Assembly: GCA_937880075.1 (NCBI GenBank)
Contig: CALFLM010000090.1
Coordinates: forward strand, 1-35,515
Direction: 5' to 3'
DNA: 35,515 bases
Source: an uncultured Romboutsia sp.
GTDB lineage: Bacteria > Bacillota > Clostridia > Peptostreptococcales > Peptostreptococcaceae
A program made the translations under genes and the position numbers. The notes beneath the pieces are model-generated. The model had not been told where the DNA came from. It did no database searches and saw only the letters and a program-made list of their open reading frames with translations. Shown here piece by piece: positions 22,842 to 30,629 of the stretch (within the stretch, counting starts at the first letter, position 1; each line of letters opens with the position of its first letter).

Positions 22842-24911
22842 CTAAAAATATGATTTATTATTTTCTATAAATCTTTTAACTCTATCTAAGCTTCTTGTTG
22901 CAGTTTTCTTATACTTAAAACTACTAAGTACATTATTTTTATAAGTAGCAGTTGATAATCTTTCATCTAAAATACAAATTACACACTTATCATCAATACT
23001 TCTTACACCCCTACCAATAGCCTGCTTTAATGTTATTATCATTTGTGGAAGCATGTACCTTCCAAAATAGTTTGGTCTCATTTTTAGCTTTTGATTAACT
23101 GGATCTCCTGGTGATGAAAAAGGTAATTTATCTATAACTATACATCTAAGTGATTGCCCTGGTATATCTATTCCTGTAAAAAATGACTTAGTAGCAAGTA
23201 AAGTACTATGATAATCTTCTTTGAATAATTCTGTAAGCTTATTTCTTCCAATATCCCCTTGTGCATAAATTTTATGACCTATATTTTTTTTAAGTAACTC
23301 TCTTTTACATATGCTTAAATTTCTATTAGAAGTAAATAAACAAAGCACTCCTCCATCTGTAGCCTTTATTATTTTTTCTATTTGATTAGTCATAGTTGCT
23401 TCAAAATTTTCATCATTTCCTGGAACTGCATCCTTTGGTAAGTACCATAATTCTTGATTTGTTAAATCAAAAGGTGATTTCCCCATAAACTCTACTACCT
23501 TATCTTTATCTATCAAGTTAAATCCTAAGTTATTTTTTAAGTATTCAAAATTACCATCAACACTTATAGTCGCTGAAGTTAATATACAAGTTTTCTCAAC
23601 ACTATCTTCCTCTTTTTCTAAAAAGTATCTTTTAAAAGTTTGTGAGACATCTATACTTTTTTTACCTAGTACTACTACACCTTTTTCTATTTCAACCCAC
23701 ATTACTATATTTTTATCTTGTAGTATATCATCTATTCTATATATCATTTCCACCATATTTTCTATAGTAGTTATAAGGGTTTTAGTTACCACTAAAGCTG
23801 ATTTAGAATCTTCATTGCCCAAGTCATCTTTTTGTGTATCATCATTATTTTTGTTTTGTCCTTCTATATCTAAAACTTGTTCTACATTAAGTTTTACTTT
23901 TTTCAATCTTCTAATTGTATCATTTAGCATAAACACTAGATTTTCATTATCAGGTAAGTCCTTTTGACTATCTATTATTTTAGCTCTTAAGTATATAGTT
24001 TTTTCATATCTTTCTTCTATCCCTTTAAAAAACTCTTTTGCATAATTTGATAGCTTTTCTGTATTTTCAAGTCCTAGTATTTCATTTTTACGACCTAGTT
24101 TATTTTCTATTTCTTTTATCTTTTTTTCTATGTACTCTACAGTCCCTATACTTACATGACTTGCATTAAACTCTCTAAGTATATCTTCTGCTTCATGAGC
24201 TTCATCAAAAACTATAAGAGATGCATCATTAAACACTGACCTATTAGCATTCATACAACTAAATAACATATGATAATTTGTAACTACAACTTTTGCTTGT
24301 TGTGCTTTTTTTCTATGTAAAGTATAAAAGCATTTATCTTTATATGGACAGAAATTGGACTTACACTCTACACTATCTACTGTAGTTAACTTTCTCATTT
24401 CATTACTTAATAAAAAGTCACTCTTAGTTAAATCTCCATCTTCTGTATTTTGATAATATTTCCATAGTCTATCCATTTCATTTTTATTAGTTAAAGTTTG
24501 TTTTGCAAAAAAGTCTTCATCTTCTAACTTATCCATACATAAAAAGTTACCAATTCCTTTTAATACTGCTGGTTTTATATTATTTGAAACTTTTTTATTT
24601 GGATATAATTCATCAAACACGTCTAGTACAAATGGCAAATCCTTATTATATAACTGTTCTTGAAGTGATATATTTGAAGTAACTAAAACTATCCTTCCGT
24701 CATAATCAGTTTCTATTAAATTCTTTATACTAGGTATTAAGTAAGATATAGATTTACCAAACCCGCAAGGTCCTTCTAATATAAAGTGATTTTTATCTTT
24801 TATAGCTTTTTCAAGTAATATTGCTGCTTTTATTTGAGATACTCTTTTTTTATAGTTTTTATTTTTCTTTTTTAATATTCCGTTGTCTTTAAATATTTCC
24901 TTTATGTCCAT
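22842..24911 (-). CDS. DinG/Rad3-family ATP-dependent DNA helicase, 689 aa
   Basis: Superfamily 2 iron-sulfur helicase of the XPD/DinG group. Walker A is GPCGFGKS (47-54). Four cysteines placed as in XPD-type 4Fe-4S domains follow (C125 in NFLCMDKLE; C183, C188 and C194 in VECKSNFCPYKDKCFY). The DEAH box is in VFDEAHE (236-239). The second motor domain has ILTSATISVDG, FFTGIDIPG and motif VI QAIGRGVRS (630-638). No exonuclease domain is attached, unlike Bacillus DinG. A 5'-3' unwinding role in repair or R-loop removal follows from the family. ATG 24911 has GAGGT 8 nt upstream. It appears to be a single gene. Confidence 0.92.
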   Translation of the reverse strand: MDIKEIFKDNGILKKKNKNYKKRVSQIKAAILLEKAIKDKNHFILEGPCGFGKSISYLIPSIKNLIETDYDGRIVLVTSNISLQEQLYNKDLPFVLDVFDELYPNKKVSNNIKPAVLKGIGNFLCMDKLEDEDFFAKQTLTNKNEMDRLWKYYQNTEDGDLTKSDFLLSNEMRKLTTVDSVECKSNFCPYKDKCFYTLHRKKAQQAKVVVTNYHMLFSCMNANRSVFNDASLIVFDEAHEAEDILREFNASHVSIGTVEYIEKKIKEIENKLGRKNEILGLENTEKLSNYAKEFFKGIEERYEKTIYLRAKIIDSQKDLPDNENLVFMLNDTIRRLKKVKLNVEQVLDIEGQNKNNDDTQKDDLGNEDSKSALVVTKTLITTIENMVEMIYRIDDILQDKNIVMWVEIEKGVVVLGKKSIDVSQTFKRYFLEKEEDSVEKTCILTSATISVDGNFEYLKNNLGFNLIDKDKVVEFMGKSPFDLTNQELWYLPKDAVPGNDENFEATMTNQIEKIIKATDGGVLCLFTSNRNLSICKRELLKKNIGHKIYAQGDIGRNKLTELFKEDYHSTLLATKSFFTGIDIPGQSLRCIVIDKLPFSSPGDPVNQKLKMRPNYFGRYMLPQMIITLKQAIGRGVRSIDDKCVICILDERLSTATYKNNVLSSFKYKKTATRSLDRVKRFIENNKSYF

Positions 24912-25046
24912 AGTTATTACCTCGCTATAGTATTTATCCTTTTATTGTATCATATATATCAAGATTATTTTAATTGTTATATTTTTTCATTATTTTATTA
25001 TACTTATTCCCATATTAATTAATCTATAATAGATAAGATATATAAA

Positions 25047-25075
25047 AAAGCCTTAAGTTAAATACTTAAGACTTT
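25047..25075 (-). terminator. Terminator overlapping the end of the second MATE gene
   Basis: AAAG-T-CTTAAG and CTTAAG-G-CTTT pair on the minus strand, with one G-U pair, and TTTATATA follows. The left arm contains the gene's own stop codon (25066-25068), so the last codons are part of the terminator. Confidence 0.75.
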
Positions 25076-26430
25076 AAATACTCTTTAGAACTTTGTAATG
25101 CTAGATTACTTTCTATGCTATATTTTTTCTTTATTATATAAAAACATATTACTAATGTTACAATCTCAGAAAATACAACAGTTCCCCATACACCATTTAT
25201 ACCAAATATCACTGGTAATATAACTATTCCTATTAATATAAATACTAATCCTCTAGATATAGCTATTATTATAGAAGATTTTGCATCATCTATAGCTGTA
25301 AAATATCCTGATGCTAATATATTTAATCCATTAAATAAAAATGCTATTCCATATATTCTTGAACCACTAACAGCTATATCAATTGCATTTTTTCCATCTT
25401 TTAAGAATAATCCTATTAAATCCTTACAGAACATGCTCATTACAATAAATATACCAAATCCTATTATTACATTTACTATAACTGAAAGCTTTAAAACTTC
25501 TTTTAATCTTTTATGATTATCTGATCCGAAACTGTAACTTATAATAGGTCTAACTCCATCACTTATACCAAATATAACCATATATCCTACTTGAGATATA
25601 TAATTTATTATAGTAAATGCTGCTATTCCACTTTCACCTGATATTTTCATCAAAGCTGTATTAAATAAAAACATTGATAATGCAGTTGAAAGAGAAGATA
25701 TTCCTTCAGAAGCACCATTATAAGCCATTGGAATTATAACTTTTTTATTAAACTTTCCACTGTATATATTCAAATTACTATTTTTATTTAAAAATGGAAT
25801 TATTATTATAAACATAGATATAGAATATGAAATACCAGTTGCTAATGCAGCTCCTTTTATACCCATTTTAAACTTAGCTATAAATAGATAGTCTAATATA
25901 ATATTTATAATAACTGCTATAACTAATCCCACAAGAGAAATATGTGGTTTTCCAATAGTTCTTACAACTGAATCAAATGTGAACATTAACATTATAAATA
26001 TTGTAAATAAAGATATATATCTTATATAAGTTGAAGTACCTTCTAAAAGTATTTCACTTGCTCCTAAAAGTTTTGCTATATTATCACTAAAAAACACCCC
26101 AAAAATACTAGCTATAACTGATATAACTAATAATACTAATAAGGCCGTTTTAAAAGTATCTTGAGCCTCTTTTATATTTTTTTTACCTAAATTTATTCCA
26201 ATAATACTCTGACCACCAACACTAAATACTAATGCAATACCCATTACTATCTGAAGTACTGGTTGGCATAAGTTTATACTTGCCAGTGCATTCTCTCCCA
26301 TAATATTTCCAACAAATAATCCATCGATTATTCCTTGTACACCTACAAATATCATTCCTACAATACTTGGTATAGTATATTTTAAAAATAGTTTACCTAG
26401 TTTTTCAGTTTCTAAAAAATTTTCTGTCAT
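25066..26430 (-). CDS. MATE-family efflux transporter, 454 aa
   Basis: Membrane transporter with about 12 hydrophobic segments. The N-terminal half reads LFLKYTIPSIVGMIFVGVQG, then GLFVGNIMGENALASINL; the second half has IISYSFGSDNHKRLKE, the repeat of the same topology. It is closest to the DinF/NorM-like MATE branch common in clostridia that handles cationic drugs. I start at ATG 26430 (MTENFLETEK), as GAGGTG lies 6 nt before it. The GTG at 26439 is part of that ribosome binding site. It differs clearly in sequence from the MATE at 11939-13279. The promoter (26449-26479) has the 19-bp spacer and inner dyad of MerR-activated genes, pointing to induction by its substrate. Confidence 0.92.
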   Translation of the reverse strand: MTENFLETEKLGKLFLKYTIPSIVGMIFVGVQGIIDGLFVGNIMGENALASINLCQPVLQIVMGIALVFSVGGQSIIGINLGKKNIKEAQDTFKTALLVLLVISVIASIFGVFFSDNIAKLLGASEILLEGTSTYIRYISLFTIFIMLMFTFDSVVRTIGKPHISLVGLVIAVIINIILDYLFIAKFKMGIKGAALATGISYSISMFIIIIPFLNKNSNLNIYSGKFNKKVIIPMAYNGASEGISSLSTALSMFLFNTALMKISGESGIAAFTIINYISQVGYMVIFGISDGVRPIISYSFGSDNHKRLKEVLKLSVIVNVIIGFGIFIVMSMFCKDLIGLFLKDGKNAIDIAVSGSRIYGIAFLFNGLNILASGYFTAIDDAKSSIIIAISRGLVFILIGIVILPVIFGINGVWGTVVFSEIVTLVICFYIIKKKYSIESNLALQSSKEYLKS

Positions 26431-26448
26431 AATTATCACCTCATAATT

Positions 26449-26479
26449 ACTATAGAGGTTGGAGTAACTCTACTGTCAA
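26449..26479 (-). promoter_or_regulatory. MerR-type promoter/operator of the second MATE gene
   Basis: On the minus strand TTGACA (26474-26479) and TATAGT (26449-26454) are separated by 19 bp, too far for normal sigma-A use. TAGAG (26453-26457) and CTCTA (26468-26472) form an inverted repeat within the spacer, with GTT/AAC inner matches. This is the hallmark of promoters twisted into activity by MerR-family regulators. No MerR gene is in the window. Confidence 0.65.
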
Positions 26480-26640
26480 TAGCTAATTTAAATATTATGA
26501 AGTTTTTACACAAATATTTTTTATTTGGTAAATTATTCAGTAAGATTTATAATACAATAAAGTTTACAATTATTATATAATGTAAAGTAGCGATATATAT
26601 GATAAGATATAGATAAATAGGCATTTATTGGGGGATTAGA

Positions 26641-26844
26641 ATGAAAAAGCTAAAAGTAATTAGTATTGCAACTTTAATTTTAAGTGCAATTTCGATGATT
26701 TGGGGTATTGGTGTAGTAGGTTACTATGTCGATGATTTACGTATTAGAGGAACATCAACAGCTCTTTTAGTTACGTCAAATACATTTATATGGAGTCTTG
26801 TTGGATTGGTATTTAGAGAGTTAAAAAATATAAATCTTAAGTAA
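26641..26844 (+). CDS. Unrecognised small membrane protein, 67 aa
   Basis: Short protein with two predicted transmembrane helices (about 5-29, VISIATLILSAISMIWGIGVVGYY region, and about 40-58, TALLVTSNTFIWSLVGLVF) joined by a charged turn (DDLRIRG). It ends in a basic tail, ELKNINLK. ATG 26641 follows GGGGGAT by 6-7 nt, and a strong terminator follows the stop, so it is very likely a real gene with its own transcript. It is divergent from the MATE gene. No family is recognised and no function is proposed. Confidence 0.75.
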   Translation: MKKLKVISIATLILSAISMIWGIGVVGYYVDDLRIRGTSTALLVTSNTFIWSLVGLVFRELKNINLK

Positions 26845-26884
26845 GTAAATTTATTTGATGAATAATATTAGTATATTGCGAATA

Positions 26885-26917
26885 AAAAAATCCAATAGTT
26901 GACCTATTGGATTTTTT
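26885..26917. terminator. Bidirectional terminator between the small membrane protein and selO
   Basis: AAAAAATCCAATAG (26885-26898) and CTATTGGATTTTTT (26904-26917) form a 14-bp stem, with A-runs on one side and T-runs on the other. It can end the plus-strand gene and the convergent selO. Confidence 0.85.
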
Positions 26918-26930
26918 AAATTATTTAATT

Positions 26931-28403
26931 TTATGTCCCACAATATGTTTTATAAGGACAACTTGAAGGTTTTGGAAGAGTTGTGTAATCATCTTGATTA
27001 TCTGAATAATCATATGGTCTTGAAAGTACATCAAGAAGCTTCATCATAACACTTAAATCCCCTTTATCAGCTGCTTCTATTGCTTCTTCTACTCTATGAT
27101 TTCTTGGAATCACATAAGGATTAGATTCCTTCATAAGTTTATTAACTTCTTCACTTGAGTTTGGCTGTCTTTTAAGTCTCTCTTGCCAATTATTATACCA
27201 ATGTTTAAATTCATCACTAGTAAACACACCTTTATCCATATTATTTTTAGTAGTCAATGAAACAAAAGTGTTAGTGTAGTCTTCATTATACTTTTCCATC
27301 ATACTAAGTAAATCTTCAATAATAGCTTTATCTAGCTCTTCTTCATTAAATATACCAAGCTTTGACCTCATTATAGATATCCAATTGTTGTAATATATCT
27401 CATCGTAATAAGAAATAGCCTCTTGAGCTATATTTATAGCTTCCTTTTGATCTTCATGCAGTAGTGGTAATAAGCTTTCTGCAAATCTACATAAATTCCA
27501 CACTAGCATTTTAGGTTGATTTTTATATGCATAGCGACCATATACATCTATTGAACTAAATACAGTATCTGGGTTGTAATTATCCATAAAAGCACAAGGT
27601 CCATAATCAATAGTTTCTCCACTAATGGTCATATTATCAGTATTCATAACTCCATGTATAAATCCAACACCTTGCCATTTAGAAACAAGACTTGCTTGAG
27701 CTTTTATTACTTCTTTTAGAAAATTAATATACTTATTTTCATCATCTTCTATATTTGGATAATGTCTTTTTATTGAATAATCTGCTAATTCTTTAAGCTG
27801 TTCTTTACTTCCCCACTGTGATATATATTGAAAAGTTCCAAATCTAATATGACTAGATGCCACACGAGTTAGAATTGCACCTTCTTTTACAGTTTCTCTA
27901 ATTACAGGTTCTCCAGTTTTTACTACTGCCAAGCTACGTGTTGTTGGAATTTTAAGATTGTACATAGCTTCACTTATTATATATTCACGAATCATAGGTC
28001 CAAGCACTGCTCTTCCATCTCCTCCACGAGAATATGGAGTTTTACCAGACCCTTTAAGTTGTATATCATATCTTTTTCCTGATGGTGTTATTTGCTCTCC
28101 TATTAATAGGGCTCTTCCATCTCCTAGCATTGTAAAATGTCCAAATTGATGACCTGAATAGGCTTGTGCAATAAAAGCACCATCCTGTATAGTTTCACTT
28201 CCTGCTAGTATTTTTACGCCTTCCTCACTTTTAAGATAATTAATATCTAATCCTAGCTCTTTTGCTAAGGTATCATTTAAAATAATTAATTGAGGAGATG
28301 ATACATGATTTAAATTTATCTTACTGAAAAATACCTTAGGAAGATTTAAATAACTATTGTCTAGGTTCCATCCTCTGTCTTTAATGTCTTTTTTATCTTT
28401 CAT
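26931..28403 (-). CDS. selO: Protein adenylyltransferase SelO (YdiU/UPF0061 family), 490 aa
   Basis: Pseudokinase-fold enzyme known in other bacteria to transfer AMP from ATP to protein hydroxyl groups under redox stress. Conserved blocks are QAYSGHQFGHF, LGDGRALLIGE (about 92-102), KGSGKTPYSRGGDGRAVLGP (117-136), VGFIHGVMNTDNM (246-258) and DYGPCAFMD (266-274), which cover the inverted ATP-binding residues and metal site. Length is as usual. The C-terminus SSCPYKTYCGT has cysteine where some eukaryotic SelO proteins carry selenocysteine, and a second Cys six residues earlier that could form a disulfide. ATG 28403 has AAAGGAG 6 nt upstream. It is a single-gene unit. Confidence 0.95.
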   Translation of the reverse strand: MKDKKDIKDRGWNLDNSYLNLPKVFFSKINLNHVSSPQLIILNDTLAKELGLDINYLKSEEGVKILAGSETIQDGAFIAQAYSGHQFGHFTMLGDGRALLIGEQITPSGKRYDIQLKGSGKTPYSRGGDGRAVLGPMIREYIISEAMYNLKIPTTRSLAVVKTGEPVIRETVKEGAILTRVASSHIRFGTFQYISQWGSKEQLKELADYSIKRHYPNIEDDENKYINFLKEVIKAQASLVSKWQGVGFIHGVMNTDNMTISGETIDYGPCAFMDNYNPDTVFSSIDVYGRYAYKNQPKMLVWNLCRFAESLLPLLHEDQKEAINIAQEAISYYDEIYYNNWISIMRSKLGIFNEEELDKAIIEDLLSMMEKYNEDYTNTFVSLTTKNNMDKGVFTSDEFKHWYNNWQERLKRQPNSSEEVNKLMKESNPYVIPRNHRVEEAIEAADKGDLSVMMKLLDVLSRPYDYSDNQDDYTTLPKPSSCPYKTYCGT

Positions 28404-28855
28404 TTTTTCTCCTTTATATATTGCTTATTAATTTAAATTGTATTGATTTGTAACCTATATCAAACTTATGGTATGCATTTTATATTAATTTATTATACCC
28501 TTATTAATCTTTTCCAATAATTTTATTATCTTATTAGGCTTAAATTTATAAATATATCAAAATATGCATTACTAAGTTTTAAAAGTTAATTAGTTTATGT
28601 ATTTTTATAAAATATGTAAATTATATATTTTAAGGATATTATTAAACACTCTTATATCAAACTGAGTCGATTGAAAATTAATATATAAATTTTAAATTAA
28701 AAAAAGTGTGGACTATAAAATCCTTAAGTCACACTCTTTTTAAAGTACTTCACTTATCAATTATTTTGACTATCAAAAAATATTTACTTTATGCCTATCT
28801 CATGATACTATAGTATTACTTATGTTAATAAAAGTATTTGGAGGATTTATAAATA
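28404..28855. other. 452-bp gap between selO and degV
   Basis: The two genes diverge from this gap. Nothing coding is seen in 28404-28690, only AT-rich sequence. A terminator-like hairpin at 28703-28740 sits in the middle without an obvious upstream gene. After it, TTTACT, 17 bp and TACTAT may be the degV promoter (about 28788-28815). Confidence 0.6.
28703..28740. terminator. Orphan terminator-like hairpin between divergent genes
   Basis: AAAGTGTGGACT and AGTCACACTCTTTTT pair with one bulge and one mismatch. Both strands have the required A/T runs. Neither neighbour ends here, so it would serve a short unannotated transcript or shield the degV promoter. Confidence 0.55.
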
Positions 28856-29683
28856 ATGATAAAAATATTATGTGATAGTATAACAGATTTACCAATTGAG
28901 ATAATAAAAAAACACAATATAGATATAGTTCCACTAACAGTTATATTTAATGAAAAAGAATATTTAGATGGAGTTGATATAACCACTAAGGAGTTTTACA
29001 AAATGCTTAGAGAAAATGAAACTATGCCTAAAACTTCTCAAGCTACATATGCTCAGTTTGTAAAATTATTTGAAAAATATAAATATGATGAAATTCTTTA
29101 TCTTTCAGGTTCATCAGTTGCATCTGGAACTTATCAAAGTGCTATACTTGCAAAAAATGATGTAGATGCTAATATAACTATATTTGATACTTTCAATATT
29201 TCTATAGGTGCTGGTCAACTAGTTATAAAGGCTTGTGAAATGGTTGAGAAAGGATTATCTATTGATGAAATAGTAAAAAAATTAGAAAACCTTAAAAATG
29301 ATATAGAAGTTATATTCTCTGTTGATACATTAGAATACTTAAAAAAAGGTGGTAGAATAACATCTACTAAGGCAGCTCTAGGAAATTTACTTAATATAAA
29401 ACCAATACTTGCTGTTAAAGATGGTTTAGTTGTTCAAAAATCTCAAGTAAGAGGTAAAAAGCAAATATTTACTAATTTAGTAAATTCTTTAGTTGAGAAA
29501 TATGGAGATGATTTAACTGATAGAACTATTTTCCTTGGATATGGAGATAATATTGAAGATTTAGAAACACTAAGAGAAACTTTATTAAAGAAAGCTAAAG
29601 TTAAAAATGTTTATGATGTTAATATAGGATGCGTTGTATGTTCTCACTCTGGACCTGGAGTAATAGGAATATCTTGTATGTAA
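28856..29683 (+). CDS. DegV-family fatty-acid-binding protein, 275 aa
   Basis: Two-domain DegV protein. These bind a fatty acid in a buried pocket, and FakB members present it to the kinase FakA. Marks are the N-terminal ILCDSITDLP, VPLTVIFNEKEYLDGVDI, KTSQATYAQF (carboxylate-contacting Ser/Thr region), LSGSSVASGTYQSA and EYLKKGGRITS, and near the C-terminus GCVVCSHSGPGVIGI. The length is standard. ATG 28856 has GGAGG 11 nt upstream, rather far but with no better start. Which FakB class or ligand applies cannot be told. It lies alone; the hairpin within the downstream repeat (29756-29805) may end the transcript. Confidence 0.93.
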   Translation: MIKILCDSITDLPIEIIKKHNIDIVPLTVIFNEKEYLDGVDITTKEFYKMLRENETMPKTSQATYAQFVKLFEKYKYDEILYLSGSSVASGTYQSAILAKNDVDANITIFDTFNISIGAGQLVIKACEMVEKGLSIDEIVKKLENLKNDIEVIFSVDTLEYLKKGGRITSTKAALGNLLNIKPILAVKDGLVVQKSQVRGKKQIFTNLVNSLVEKYGDDLTDRTIFLGYGDNIEDLETLRETLLKKAKVKNVYDVNIGCVVCSHSGPGVIGISCM

Positions 29684-29686
29684 TAT

Positions 29687-29810
29687 AAAATTCGCTTTGC
29701 TTAAAAGATGTGTCGGCTAAACACTTCATTTACCAACATATGACACTATCTATCGTTTTGAGCAACGTGTTTGTGAACCATTTTGGTATAATACGTTGCT
29801 CAAAATATTA
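29687..29810. repeat. Dispersed intergenic repeat, longest copy, with a 13-bp stem
   Basis: Begins AAAATTCGCTTTGCTT 3 bp after the degV stop, has AAGATGTGTCGGC like the 19461 copy, and ends ACGTTGCTCAAAATATT. TTTTGAGCAACGT (29756-29768) and ACGTTGCTCAAAA (29793-29805) form a perfect 13-bp stem. Here the family's right end is therefore present twice in inverted orientation. It lies between convergent degV and the 3D-domain gene and may double as their terminator. Confidence 0.6.
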
Positions 29811-29820
29811 AAATTCTATA

Positions 29821-30441
29821 TTATTTTGACACGTAGATAGTAATATTTTTTACTCCCCACTCATTACACTTTGCTTCACTGTCCATAAATATATCGATTC
29901 TATTTCCTTTTATAGCACTTCCACAATCTTCAGCTGTAAATACCTTATCAAACTCAGGTATATAAACTTTTGAACCATAAGGTATTACACTTGGATCAAC
30001 CGCTATAGTAGTACCCTCTGTAGGTACAGTACCTGTAGATGTTATAGTATCTCCTGCATAAGCTGTAGCCTTAACGTCTAAACTCACTGTTTTACTTGTA
30101 TCAATATTAGAAGTTTCTATAGCTTCATTGCCATTAGTTATATACTTACTATAAACATATCCTACAGTATCATTTATACTTACCTTACTCCAATCACCTT
30201 CATAACCTAATATAGTTACGCTAGTATTTTTATCTAATACTTTATATATATCTGAATTTGTTGATGCTTCTTTGCGGAAGTTAACTCTATCTGAATTTAC
30301 GTATCCATTATTATATATTAATTCTTGTTGATTACCATTTTGTTTATTATCATTATGGTTTGTTGTATCGGCAAAGGCTAATGTATTAAATCCTAACATA
30401 ACAGTCATAGCTAGTGTAGACATTATTAGTTTTCTTTTCAT
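29821..30441 (-). CDS. Secreted SH3b and 3D domain protein (cell-wall hydrolase-like), 206 aa
   Basis: Exported protein: positively charged start and hydrophobic core MKRKLIMSTLAMTVMLGFNT, with cleavage likely after AFA near residue 24. An SH3b domain (about 45-105, from NSDRVNFRKEASTNSDIYKVL to VGYVYSKYI) should bind peptidoglycan. A 3D domain (about 115-206) follows with its three aspartates in TAYAGD, AVDPSVIPYGSKVYI and AEDCGS...RIDIFM. The latter is the double-psi barrel of YocH/RpfA/MltA-like murein lytic enzymes. The protein ends right after the domain. ATG 30441 has GGAGGG 6 nt upstream. A TATACT box with AAGACA 17 bp before it lies upstream as a likely promoter. Confidence 0.93.
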   Translation of the reverse strand: MKRKLIMSTLAMTVMLGFNTLAFADTTNHNDNKQNGNQQELIYNNGYVNSDRVNFRKEASTNSDIYKVLDKNTSVTILGYEGDWSKVSINDTVGYVYSKYITNGNEAIETSNIDTSKTVSLDVKATAYAGDTITSTGTVPTEGTTIAVDPSVIPYGSKVYIPEFDKVFTAEDCGSAIKGNRIDIFMDSEAKCNEWGVKNITIYVSK

Positions 30442-30573
30442 AATAATCCCTCCAATTTTTTGTTACCGTTTTGTTACTTTTAGTATATCGTAAAATCTTT
30501 ATATTGTCTTAAAAAACATAAAATTACATTTATTTACTACTTATTACAACTATTTCTATAATGATTTTTATAT

Positions 30574-30629
30574 AAAATAAAAGGCCTTATAGGTAAATTT
30601 AAAATTTTACCTATAAGACCTTTTATTTT
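30574..30629 (-). terminator. Long terminator of the fruK-fruA operon
   Basis: AAAATAAAAGGCCTTATAGG and its partner CCTATAAGACCTTTTATTTT pair over most of 27 positions with one mismatch. The right arm reaches into the fruA stop codon (30628-30630). Confidence 0.85.
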
